The notes below the pieces were generated by a model. The model saw only the letters and a list, made by a program, of their open reading frames with translations, made no database searches and was not told where the DNA came from. From positions 57,276,660 through 57,340,659 of the forward strand of contig JAPWDM010000004.1 in the NCBI GenBank assembly GCA_035578155.1: DNA of 64,000 bases, in the 5' to 3' direction. Within the stretch, counting starts at the first letter, position 1. Each line of letters begins with the position of its first letter. Below, in pieces: positions 24,901 through 34,364 of the stretch. Source of the stretch: Brachynemurus nebulosus (lineage: Eukaryota > Arthropoda > Insecta > Neuroptera > Myrmeleontidae). A program made the translations under genes and the position numbers.

Positions 24901-25404
24901 GAAGGTGGGTTCGTCGCCTTTATTCAGGATTTCTAGATCCGTTGTGTTAAGAAATTCGAGGAGTGACTCTCTTCGGCGATTCGTATCGGTGCTACCACAT
25001 AGTCGATTATGGGGTTTGGCGTCGCACCTGATCACCAGTTCGAGTCCCTCTTCGTAGGTGGAGGGACCTCGCTATCATAAGGGAAATATGCTGAGCAGAC
25101 AACAAATTTCCTTTCAGTATCTCCCGCTTTGTATTTCACTAGTGCCGCTACCAAGTCTCTTGAGAGAAAGTTCGGCAACGCCCATGTGTTTATGTTCTTT
25201 ATCAGTATACAGGCCCTGGGTTTTTTGTGGCACTACTGCAGAATAAAGTAAACCCAGCGGCATCAAGTCTCTTAATACATCCCCCCGCCTCAACCAGGGT
25301 TCTTGTATTAGACAAATGTCAACACGACCAGAAGACATCCTATTGTAGAGTACTCTACTAGCCGCGACGCTATGTTGAATTTTCGCTTGTAAAAAAGTAA
25401 TCAT
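21935..25404 (-). pseudogene. LINE ORF2: endonuclease, reverse transcriptase, RNase H (decayed)
   Basis: The ATG at 25404 starts M-I-T-F-L-Q-A-K-I-Q. Parts in order: AP-type endonuclease N-part with I-C-L-I-Q-E-P-W (25404-25114); endonuclease C-part with D-I-T-L and S-D-H-R-H-I, then a linker (25035-24337); RT fingers and palm with F-I-P-K-P-G and F-L-D-I-E-G-A-F (24170-23571); RT active site Y-A-D-D (23577-23209); thumb and RNase H start with Y-T-D-G-S-K (23189-22605); RNase H with D-S-Q-A-A and G-H-T-G-I-D-G-N-E-R-A-D (22618-22256); cysteine-rich tail C-R-R-C-G...H (22132-21935). At least five frame changes separate these parts, and a gap near 25,040-25,110 lacks the middle endonuclease. 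It would nick target DNA and copy the LINE RNA. This copy cannot make the whole protein. Confidence 0.9.
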
Positions 25405-25413
25405 ACTTACTTA

Positions 25414-26318
25414 TTACTTACGAGCCTCCTCCTTCTTTCTGCTGGTGGCCGCCCCACCCACCGCCGAAAATGAGGCCTGGGCAGCTCCGCAGAAGATCTT
25501 CTTCTTGATGATGGAATTCGCCTCACTCTTCTTCATGCTGATGATGAGGTGGACTCCATTCGTCTCTTCTTTCCTCTCCTATATGCTCCATCCAACCGTC
25601 CTGATTCCATAATTTTGGCGCTCCAGACGCTTCAGGAGGACATCGTTTGTAACTCGTAGGCCAGGAACCCAAGCCAGAACCCTACTGAAACTAGGGTTCT
25701 GCAAATTACTTTGAGTTCAGTGCCCTCCCATGCCTTCAGTTCTGGTATCTTCTTGGTGAGCCATTCCCACGACGACTCATCATCGCAGACGACGACGGCA
25801 GCACCTTTCGTCAGGTAACAATCGACAAATTTCGGGACTACCGTCTCCTCTTTGGGAAGGTCGTACACCAGTCCGCCGATTGCTCCCTGTAGTTGGACCA
25901 TGATCATATGTACCTCTGGATAGCCTTTGCAGACGATGGCCATCCTGAGCCCAGACTGTAGCACCTTCGAGTACTCAGCCCTCTTTATTTCCTTTGCCTG
26001 ACTTCTTGCTTCCTCAGGTGTGTCTCCAATCATTCTGGGTCTCTTACCCGAAGCAGACACAGGCGGTGTGGTCTCCTGCGAGTAACCAGGATCTTGCTTG
26101 GCCGCCTCGCGCATTTTCTTACGACGCCTCCTTTGGGCCCCGCAGATATTCTTCCTTTTAATCTTAAGAGAGCTAACTTTCTCTGTTAGCTCTCCAAAAG
26201 ATTCTTCTTGCTGGCTAGCGGGCTTCTCTTCGTGAGAATCCCGCTCTAGCTTCGCAAGTCTGAAATGATACAGGGGCACCACTGAATGAGCCTCCACCGA
26301 TCTCCTCGAGTGCACCAT
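25414..26318 (-). pseudogene. LINE ORF1 (nucleic-acid-binding protein), frameshifted
   Basis: The ATG at 26318 opens M-V-H-S-R-R-S. A basic stretch (G-A-Q-R-R-R-R-K-K, about residue 60) and a C-terminal globular part (K-V-L-Q-S-G-L-R-M-A-I-V-C-K-G-Y-P) match what I know of ORF1 proteins in LOA-type LINEs (DUF4780-like). The role is RNA binding and packaging of the retrotransposon RNA. The first frame stops at 25632. Coding likeness continues downstream in another frame, with one further internal stop, to a TAA at 25414 preceded by a lysine-rich tail. ORF2 begins nine bases later. Zinc knuckles are not visible. Confidence 0.75.
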
Positions 26319-26710
26319 AAGTGGAGCCGTCGGATGTTTTTTCTTTTTCTGTTCCCATTGTATTCCCTCGCCAAGTTAGGTGCTAAAGGTCGCTGTCAGA
26401 GTCCACACCCTGACAGAGGGTCTATAATACAATGGTTCGACCTGATGCCCCAAGGGGATCGCTAGCGACACATCGCCCCATCTGCCATGCACCTCTCGAC
26501 GCGATACCTTGCATCTTAGGTTGGGTGGTATAGTGGTAGTATTTGTACTTAGCATCACACGTCCATCATATGTGTTGAACCCGAGATGCTAAATTCCCCT
26601 CCCGCGATGAGGACACCACTACCTCACGCTTCCGACATCCGCACCGACCTAAGCAAGCCTATATGCCGGCCGTGCCAATTCTTGCCTACCATCACAAGAA
26701 CTAGGGAGGG
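26319..26710 (-). promoter_or_regulatory. 5' untranslated region of the RNase H LINE
   Basis: About 390 bp from the 5' end to the ORF1 ATG. LINE promoters are internal, so transcription control should lie here. It contains a tRNA box-A-like string on the plus strand (TGGTATAGTGGTAGTATT) and a TAGCATC/GATGCTA hairpin. A 60-codon minus-strand frame (26376-26558) has no recognisable content. Confidence 0.5.
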
Positions 26711-26857
26711 AATTATCACATTAATCCGCAAAAGATTTTTTTATTTTAGCTTAATGTAGTGTAGAATTATGCTCAGCGACGAGAAAGAATATGAAAATAT
26801 GCTGTAGGCATAAGTATAAAAAGTCGGCAACCAAATGTTAGGAGCTTGTTATTTGGG

Positions 26858-26881
26858 TTACTTCTTACAAAAGAAATTATA

Positions 26882-26953
<72 letters not shown>

Positions 26954-26974
26954 TATAATTTCTTTTGTAAGAAG

Positions 26975-26977
<3 letters not shown>
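26858..26977. repeat. Perfect hairpin with (TA)n core
   Basis: The 30-bp arm TTACTTCTTACAAAAGAAAT plus ten more bases (26858-26887) is exactly inverted at 26948-26977. About 60 bp of TA lie between. Another (TA)n tract follows at once. The structure is self-complementary over its whole length. Confidence 0.9.

Positions 26978-27051
<74 letters not shown>
26978..27051. repeat. (TA)n microsatellite
   Basis: About 74 bp of TA next to the TA-cored hairpin. Tyrosine-isoleucine open frames here are artefacts. Confidence 0.97.
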
Positions 27052-27055
<4 letters not shown>

Positions 27056-27239
27056 TTGATGACATGTTTCGAATAAAATGATCACTGTCAAAGAAGGGAT
27101 AATTGTACTACATTGATTCTTTATATATAAAATAAAGCCGTGCTGAGAAGCAGGCCTCATTATGCGAGTCGAATATACCCTTCATATTCGATATTTTGAA
27201 AATATCTAAATGTGACTGCAATATATGTTTTTATCGTTT

Positions 27240-27540
27240 AAATGTTAAAATACCCCTTTCGCAGCATTTTGCATATCCTAGTGAATATCTAAAGATTGGC
27301 GAGTGAAAAAATCTCAAAATCAGTTGGACGGCGTTATGTAATAACAGATTAAGCGCCAAATTGGTTCAGGTAAATTTACCTTAATCTCTTTGGCGCTTAA
27401 TTTGCTATTATAATACGCCGTCCAATTGATAGTTAATTTTAGGCAGATTTGGGCCGCAAACACTCGGACTTCGAATACCATAGTCTATGGCTATTTAAAA
27501 TATTTTAGCTTCCTCATAATGAAACAATTTTTTTATGTTG
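27240..27540 (+). repeat. Satellite-like repeat (about 118-bp family) interrupted by a hairpin
   Basis: Starts 'atgttaaaatacccctttcgcagcat' like the arrays at 17,430 and 30,730. The unit is split after 'aaaatcagttgg' by a 102-bp hairpin (27324-27425) and resumes with 'gatagttaattttaggc'. Confidence 0.7.
27324..27425. mobile_element. 102-bp hairpin MITE
   Basis: The left arm TTGGACGGCGTTATGTAATA continues to GCGCCAAA and is inverted at 27389-27425, with one or two mismatches. The loop is about 28 bp. It lies inside a satellite unit, which shows it was inserted there. Confidence 0.8.
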
Positions 27541-27847
27541 CCAAATATTTAGACCAAATTCAGAAATATGTATATGAGGTCTCCTGAGTGGTATATGATT
27601 ACCTAAAGTCAGGGTTGGCATATTTAAAACAAAGTGTTTTAAGGAGGGGGTAAGGTTAATTTGTACAAAAAAAGGCATGTTTTGTTATTCTTTTGTGACG
27701 ACACAGTTAAAATCTTTTTATTAAAACTAGTGGTACATTAAAGTATAACATACGAAGAATATTGTATAAAATTTTTCACGAAGAAATATTAAAAAATACA
27801 GTAATGACAGCAATTATTCGAATGTGTCTCGGAAAAAAGTAGAATTA

Positions 27848-28157
27848 CGGTGCCCCTCATAACTTGGTGCTGGATCATCCGGAATAAAAAAATTAAAGTT
27901 CATTCGTTAGATAATAGTTTTCCGCAGGTAACGCTGGGAGGGTTTTTCGAAATTTCAATTTTTTACTTTTTTGTAACACTTAGAAAGGAAAAACACGATT
28001 TTTTGCGAAAAAAATCGGCTAATTTGTTATTGTAAAATAAAAATTATTAACAAATTTGAAAAAAGTCTCCAGTGCTACCTCGTAAATTATGTTCAGAAAT
28101 TGTGTTCAAAATTGCAAAGGGATCGGTGCTGTAGTTTTGAAGTTATGAGGGGCACCG
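27848..28157. mobile_element. 310-bp MITE with 18-bp perfect TIRs
   Basis: The ends CGGTGCCCCTCATAACTT (27848-27865) and its exact inverse (28140-28157). The interior is AT-rich and noncoding. A 61-codon plus-strand frame inside has no family signature. Confidence 0.8.
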
Positions 28158-28333
28158 ACTTTGAAAACGTGAGCTGTGGAGAAAACGGTTTAAAGTTTTG
28201 AACACTTAAAAATTCTTGTTTAAAACTAATATAGAATACTTACTGCTAAACTAAATTTTGTACCCTACACTGACAAAATATACAGTATATGTATAAACAC
28301 GTTTGTATTTGCATTGAAATTTCTATAATATAA

Positions 28334-28337
<4 letters not shown>

Positions 28338-28430
<93 letters not shown>
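28338..28430. repeat. (TA)n(GA)n compound microsatellite
   Basis: About 66 bp of TA followed by 26 bp of GA. It mirrors the (CT)n(TA)n at 7204-7313. Confidence 0.97.
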
Positions 28431-29825
28431 CAAAACATCTGCCAGGTAACAACAAAAATGCTTATAACTGCGTTAATTTTGCTCCAATCAACTTCAAATG
28501 TTGAGACAATATGCTTGAGATATTATGCATTCAGTTAAAAAAATTAAAAAAAAATTGATGATTGATGACATGTGATTTACCTGCCCTTAAATCACATGTT
28601 TTAAACACTGTTTAAAATACAATCTAAATAAAACATGTTTGAAATTAAAGTATTTTAAACGATGTTTTAAGCTGTTTAAAACAAATAAAAACATTACATA
28701 TTAAACTGTGTTCTGAACAGTCTTCAGAAAAACATAGCTTAATTATACCTTTATTAATTTATAATTAGGCAATTCTATTCCAATATGCATCAGTAATAAA
28801 ATAATAAAAAACAAAATTAAATTTTTAATTAGGTTAAACTAAATTTATTTAAGTATGTATTTATATTTGTTGTTTTTTTTCTTTCTTTTATGTGAAATAC
28901 TAATTTGTGTTAAGTATTTCCATTTAAATCCTGAAAAACAGCAACTAGCATTGCAGCTCTTTTTACTAAGGCTACAGTCGAATTCAACTCTGTTACTAAA
29001 TCAAATGTTTTGGGGTCGATTTGTGACTTTAGTGATAGCATTAAGATAACAAGATAACAATAAGATTTTGAACCTCTTTGTACCGTAATTTAAACTCTCT
29101 TATTTTAGTATCTATCAAATTCAGTGTTGCCAGATTGATTCTTCATTAGTCAAAAATCCCTCTAAAAATGCATTTTAGGGAAGACAACCTCCAAAAAATA
29201 AAAAAAATTATTTAACGCACACGAAATACGTAAGCAACGCCCGAGTATTCTAAAAATAACCAATATTTAAAGTGGTCAACTTTTTGAAAAATGTCTCTTC
29301 AAAAATAATACAGTCGACAAGCAAAAAAAAAACAATATTTTAATATAATACAGTATTTTTTTAAATAATAAAATTAGGCAACTAACGATGACTTACAGTG
29401 AAAATTAGCACTAATTCAGGAGCGACGCAACTTCGAAAAAACGCAAACTGAAACGACGCAAAGCGAGGTATTGGTGTATACATAAGCTACATGTTTACAA
29501 CACAGAAAAATTCAGACCTACCTAAAATAATAATTCTAAAATCGTCCGTTTTCCCACTGCTTCTCTCCTTATTATTTTTCCTATTTACTATTACTTTGCC
29601 TTCATAGGATATCTTAGTATATATAAAGCGTGAATTTTCAATTATTTGTATATTGATCGAATTTATTATTGTATATTGATCGAATTATGTTACAAAATCT
29701 TGAAATAAAGGAATAAAGGTAAACATAATTTTATCTTGCTGTATATTGAATATTAGTTTTGAACTGAAATATTTATTTAATTTTCAGCTCAATTAAGTAA
29801 TAGTTGATGATTATTTACAATCATA
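28431..29825. other. No gene seen
   Basis: AT-rich DNA with several 'gttttaaac' palindromes around 28,590-28,690. No splice-supported or domain-bearing open frame. A 64-codon plus-strand frame (28855-29049) is leucine-rich without recognisable features. Confidence 0.55.
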
Positions 29826-29827
29826 TA

Positions 29828-30200
29828 CAGCCGACTCTCGTTAATTCGAAACTTGAGGAGCTCTTACTACGAATATTACGAATTATAGAGAGGTTCGAAT
29901 TATCGCAGGTAACAATTTTAATTTTTTGCGATGAATGAACTTGAACTCGTCTCAAAATGTACTTACAGTCTTTCTGTCTCTTTCTCTCTGCAACTTTGAA
30001 TTGTCGAGTGTTTGACGCCGATGAGTTCAAATTAACGCGTCGCTTTGTTACGTAGCAATGATTTTTTCGTTCGAATTACCAAGTGTATAAAAATGTATTG
30101 TTTTAGTTCGAAATATAAAGAGATTTTGTAGGGAACTCGTGATACTTTTGAATTATAGAGTTTCGAATTATCGCAGGTTTGAATTAACGAGAGTCTACTG
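29828..30200. mobile_element. pogo/Tigger-like MITE, 373 bp
   Basis: The left end CAGCCGACTCTCGTTAATTC and the inverted right end CAGTAGACTCTCGTTAATTC match over about 24 bp. TA duplications are at 29826-29827 and 30201-30202. A CAG...CTCGTTAAT terminus is characteristic of pogo/Tigger elements. The interior repeats 'cgaattat' and related motifs and has no transposase. Confidence 0.85.
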
Positions 30201-30202
30201 TA

Positions 30203-30725
30203 CATGTTATTGTTTATGAAATATACCTAATACATATTTCTATTTATATATTATTAATTTCCAGAAAAAAAGTTAATGATATGAAATTTTTATTGTGAAT
30301 CAAGGAGGAAAATAGAAAGTAGCATAAAAGAGGAAAAAGACGAAAACCGATCACAATATTCGTTTAACCATGAAAATTTACAATTTCCTTCTATGATGAG
30401 TATAATACAGATATATTGTATTGATATGATTTCATTTCCCTTGCCTTAGACAAGAATCATGTTCGTATGAAACTATTGATCTGTAATATCTATAACGAAA
30501 TTTTTCAATTATTTTCCAGGGTTAGAGTAGAGCTATGTATCTTATATTCTCTAACAAAATGGTTATATTATAGAGAGTATTGCAATCGTAGCAGTTTATT
30601 GGCCGATATTATTTTTCATTTTTATATCTCATTTTTATAAATCGTTTTCTTTTCGTTACTATACTCGTATACTCACATGCATTGATATACATATGTATAT
30701 TTATTAATGTACATATATACGATAA
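30203..30725. other. No gene seen
   Basis: AT-rich spacer between the pogo-like MITE and the satellite-like array. No supported open frame. Confidence 0.55.
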
Positions 30726-30729
30726 AAAA

Positions 30730-31160
30730 TTCCCCTGTCGCAGCATCTGCATAACAGTGAATTTCCAAATATTGGACACTGGCGGATTTCATATAACAAT
30801 CTGTATCCATCTAAAATAATTTAGCTCTCTAAAAGTGAAAAAATTTTCAAAATTGGTTGAGTAGCTTGGTTTTAGCGTTTCTGAGTTCTAAGGACCTTAA
30901 CGAACCCCATGTAATATAACTGATGGCGATACGTTAGGGTCTTTTGGACCTCATTTAACATCACTTACATTCATCTAAAATAGTTTAGCTTTCTAACGTA
31001 GAAAAATTTTCAAAATCGGTTGAATAATTGATTTTTGGCGTTTTTTGATCCGCAGGATCCTGATGGACCTCGTATAACATTGCCTGGTATCCATTTAAAA
31101 CTATTTAGTTTCTTAACAGTGAAAAAATTTTCAAAATGTGTCCGGTAGTTTTTTTTCAGG
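30730..31160 (+). repeat. Satellite-like array (about 118-bp family), three to four units
   Basis: Opens 'cccctgtcgcagcatctgcataac' as at 17,430, followed by units with 'aaaatagtttagctttctaa' and 'gtgaaaaaattttcaaaat'. Unit-to-unit divergence is similar to the larger array. Confidence 0.8.
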
Positions 31161-31374
31161 CATACAAGTATGTATTAACGTAATGTAAATATGACCCTTC
31201 ACTTATATTTTTTTTTTACATGATGCATTTTTCAAATTCCTGTTAATTTTTTTTTTTTAAATGAAACATGATAAAAAATACACACATTCAGCAAATATAC
31301 AGTGGCGCTCAAAACATTTGCAACTAGTATTACGTGTTTATAATATACTACTGCGCTGTTATTTTAGTAAGTAT

Positions 31375-31627
31375 TCTATATCTATATCTATATCTATATC
31401 TATATCTATATCTATATCTATATCTATATCTATATCTATATCTATATCTATATCTATATCTATATCTATATCTATATCTATATCTATATCTATATCTATA
31501 TCTATATCTATATCTATATCTATATCTATATCTATATCTATATCTATATCTATATCTATATCTATATCTATATCTATATCTATATCTATATCTATATCTA
31601 TATCTATATCTATATCTATATCTATAT
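31375..31627. repeat. (TATATC)n hexamer microsatellite, about 41 copies
   Basis: An essentially pure hexamer tract of about 250 bp. Open frames through it encode only I-S or Y-L repeats. It ends with 'tatatgtatctatatc'. Confidence 0.98.
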
Positions 31628-31990
31628 GTATCTATATCGTAATTGTAAGTAGAATTGTTATATTTTTGACAAAATGGTGATGATTGATTAATGTTAACAT
31701 TGTTTATTTTGAGCTTGTATCGTTATATTTCTCAAACTAAATTAGAATTTGTATAAATTTGTATTTTAATTTTGTGCAAAGGCATACGGTGCATTCGGAC
31801 AACAAGACAGGGGGCACATTCGTACGCATACGAATGCTCCCCCCTTTAGATTTTACTAGCCACCAGTATATAAAAATTCAATTTTTATAAAATAAACCTA
31901 TAATTCTCAAAAATTATTATCTAAATTGTAAATTTTTTATGAAAATTTCAAAGAACTTTATTATAACACTGTTTTTATACAAATTTTGTA

Positions 31991-31994
<4 letters not shown>
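31628..31994. other. No gene seen
   Basis: AT-rich spacer. A short inverted pair 'cattcggacaacaagacagggggcacattcgtacgcatacgaatg' region near 31,790-31,835 is GC-richer but too short to classify. Confidence 0.5.

Positions 31995-32082
<88 letters not shown>
31995..32082. repeat. (TA)n microsatellite
   Basis: About 87 bp of TA, running directly into foldback copy 3. Confidence 0.97.
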
Positions 32083-32084
<2 letters not shown>

Positions 32085-32085
<1 letters not shown>

Positions 32086-32418
32086 GGTGGCGCAAAAAAA
32101 CCATATATTTTTCTTTTTTCGTCTCGTAGGAAAAAAAGTTAATTTAGCTCGATTTAAGAATGCTCACCAAAAGATTATCTCGATAAAAAATTCTTTAAAG
32201 TTCGCTCAAAATGTTTCAAAATTTGAAAATGGGCCAAAAATCGATTTTTTTTCAACATTTTTTTTTTCTCATCCCTGCATATGTTTGTACATTGAGTAAT
32301 AAAACATTCCTCCAAATTTTAACTCAAAAAATTTATAATAAAAGGTCGCTTAAGAGTTTTGAAAATTTTTCAAGTTAAAATATCTAATATTTTTGAGGGC
32401 CGCAAAAAAATATTAAAT
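32085..32418. mobile_element. Foldback MITE, copy 3, one arm only
   Basis: Starts GGGTGGCGCAAAAAAACCAT after (TA)n and follows the left arm of the other two copies with more substitutions. It stops near the centre of the palindrome; the right arm is missing. Confidence 0.85.
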
Positions 32419-33237
32419 TTCATCTTTATACGTCTAAATATGTGGAAACTATGATAGTGTGACAAGTGATCAGACATGATGGAATTTTAAGGGTTTCGTG
32501 ATTTTGACTGCGGATTCCTCAAATTTTTGGAGTAAAATTTTTGGAATATTACAAAATTTATTAGGGATAAGAGCATATGGATGAAAAGTAAAGTCAAAAC
32601 TCAAACTTTTTCTTTAAATATCTAAAAAGTCCTTAATGTAAATCTTTTAATTTTCAAAATACATCTATCCAAAATATTGTTTTTTTTTTTTTATTATTAT
32701 AACAGATACAATGCTGTTATTAAATAGCACATAAAAAATATCTAATTCTGATTTTTCAAAATCTGAGTGTGCTGTAGAGAAAAATAGGGTACTCGGCATT
32801 AATGAGTCGGCATTTTCAAATTAATCTGAAACAAAGAAGCAATGGTATTAATTACTACACAATCCTTTTAATTCAGTTAGTACAAACTCATTCATTCAAA
32901 ATATTTAACCAATAGACCAATTCCATGCCAAAACAGCACACTTTTGAAATAATTTTTTCCACACCACCTCAGATTTTCTTAAAATTTGGTGTACTCATAC
33001 TAGGTACTTAGACTAAGAAGAGTGCCAATTTTTAAATTTTTATCTGAAAACCCCTTATGAGATATGGTTATGAAAATTTTCCAAAATCTTGCCAAAAACA
33101 CGTGAATTTTGTCAAGACAATATAAATATCTTTAACACTCAGGTAATTGTTATTCGACATTTTTCCAAAAGTTACATAGCCTAAAACATTCCAAATATGC
33201 CTATATAAAGTGAATACTATTGTAAAATAATTGGAAA
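32419..33237. other. No gene; contains a repeat inverted at 41,027-41,150
   Basis: The last 125 bp ('caggtaattgttattcgac', 'atgcctatataaagtgaata') are the reverse complement of 41027-41150. The rest is AT-rich with no gene signal. Confidence 0.6.
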
Positions 33238-33631
33238 TATATAATTGGAAAAACTTCCCGAACCTTTGCCTTTATGAGGAAGATTTTAAGATAAAAGCTG
33301 AGTAGCACTTTTAGCAACAGTACACGGGAAAGGACCATGTGATGAAGTAGGCGGTTCTGGCAGCTCGTGCTAATTTGCAAAGGCATTATGACAACCAAAT
33401 CTAAACCCCACAAGACCTCTTTGAGTGCGCAGTAGAAAACATACCAGAGGTAGATTTTGCCTTCTCCACTCAAGAGGATTATGCTGAAATGGTTTTCCAG
33501 GAATATTTCTGAATCGCCTACTTCATCACATGGTCCTTACCCCTGTGCTGTTGCTAAAAACTGCTACTCAGCTTTTATATTAAAATCTTCATCATGAAGG
33601 CAAAGATTTAGGAAGTTTTTCCAATTATATA
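33238..33631. mobile_element. 394-bp foldback element with 121-bp arms
   Basis: The arms begin TATATAATTGGAAAAACTTC and include 'AAGCTGAGTAGCA' and 'GGACCATGTGATGAAGTAGG'. They are inverted at 33,510-33,631 with about 10% mismatch. A 150-bp unpaired centre encodes nothing recognisable; a 90-codon minus-strand frame (33201-33473) covers arm and centre and is probably chance. Confidence 0.8.
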
Positions 33632-34084
33632 ATATACTAGCTGTGACCCGTGGTTTCACCCACGTAAAATTATCTTAACTATTGGTCAAATGATCAATTT
33701 TAAATTAGATATTCGGAAATAATACCTGGCTCCGCTCGTCAAACGATTCTAAAGTAGCAATCTTCATATTTCAATAGCATGGCTAAATTCCGCACCCTTA
33801 TGTAGCTAGATACCCGTATCAATAGGTAGTTTTAGGAGTATTTCCATTTTAGGCGTTGCTTGGGGCACCAAGATAGCAGGGGACAATTTTAATATCACAA
33901 TTAATTTGGGGCTTATTTGATGGCCTTGACGGACAATTCTGACCCCGAGGTTCATTCAAATTTGATATTCTAAAATTCTGAGCATAATTCTCGCCTAATA
34001 ACCCTAAATTAACCGTATTCATATTTCCATAGCATATTTAATTTTCATAAAATATTTTCAAAATCCAACCGTTTAATCTTAATT
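33632..34084 (+). repeat. Dispersed 'CTGTGACCCGTGG' repeat (LINE target)
   Basis: Blocks 'agctgtgacccgtggtttcacccacg', 'agcatggctaaattccgcaccc' and 'attttaggcgttgcttgg' recur in order at 39010-39300, with a relative at 50,970. The LINE at 34097 is inserted in this repeat. The longer spelled block is given here only as a locator. Confidence 0.75.
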
Positions 34085-34096
34085 CTATTAGATAGT

Positions 34097-34364
34097 AGAT
34101 AGATAGATAGATAGATAGATAGAATTCTGTATTTAACTTTCGTATTACAGGGAGGTTGGTATAAATAATATTAATTTAAAAAAAAAAAAAATACATGCAT
34201 AATAATAAGCTAAAATTTTAAATTAATAAAATAAATTAATACTATGAAACAAAAAACTAAAATTAAAATTTAAGTTAAAAACAATTATCAATATTAGAAT
34301 TAAAACCACAATTATTCAAAATTAAAATTTCAGTCTTTCACAAGCTTTTACTCATTACAAGATT
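34097..34364 (-). other. 3' UTR and microsatellite tail of the second LINE
   Basis: About 270 bp after the ORF2 stop, ending (minus strand) ...CTGTAATACGAAAGTTAAAT, ACAGAATTC, then (TATC)n. The (GATA)-type run on the plus strand is 34097-34121. Confidence 0.8.

Larger units (their letters stand above)
21834..26710 (-). mobile_element. Full-length LINE with RNase H (I/LOA-like), 4,877 bp
   Basis: It is flanked by a perfect 12-bp duplication AATTATCACATT (21822-21833 and 26711-26722), which fixes both ends. The 5' end (minus strand) is CCCTCCCTAGTTCTTG and the 3' end is GCATTCATTC, with no poly(A). It contains ORF1 (26318-25414) and an endonuclease-RT-RNase H ORF2 (25404-21935). GC content is clearly above the surroundings. 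The coding is broken in several places. RNase H plus the ORF1 type point to the I/LOA group. Confidence 0.93.

Noticed and set aside
26500..26600. tRNA-like box A and hairpin (TGGTATAGTGGTAGTATT, TAGCATC/GATGCTA)
   Set aside because: It lies within the 5' UTR of the RNase H LINE, has no box B at the right distance and no cloverleaf could be drawn.
26835..27160. Long open frames encoding Y-I or I-Y repeats in the (TA)n tracts here and elsewhere
   Set aside because: TA dinucleotide repeats have no stop codons in two frames, so these are translation artefacts of microsatellites.
31261..31680. 139-codon frame rich in I-S repeats
   Set aside because: It is the (TATATC)n hexamer tract read through. 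No start context, conserved domain or flanking exon.
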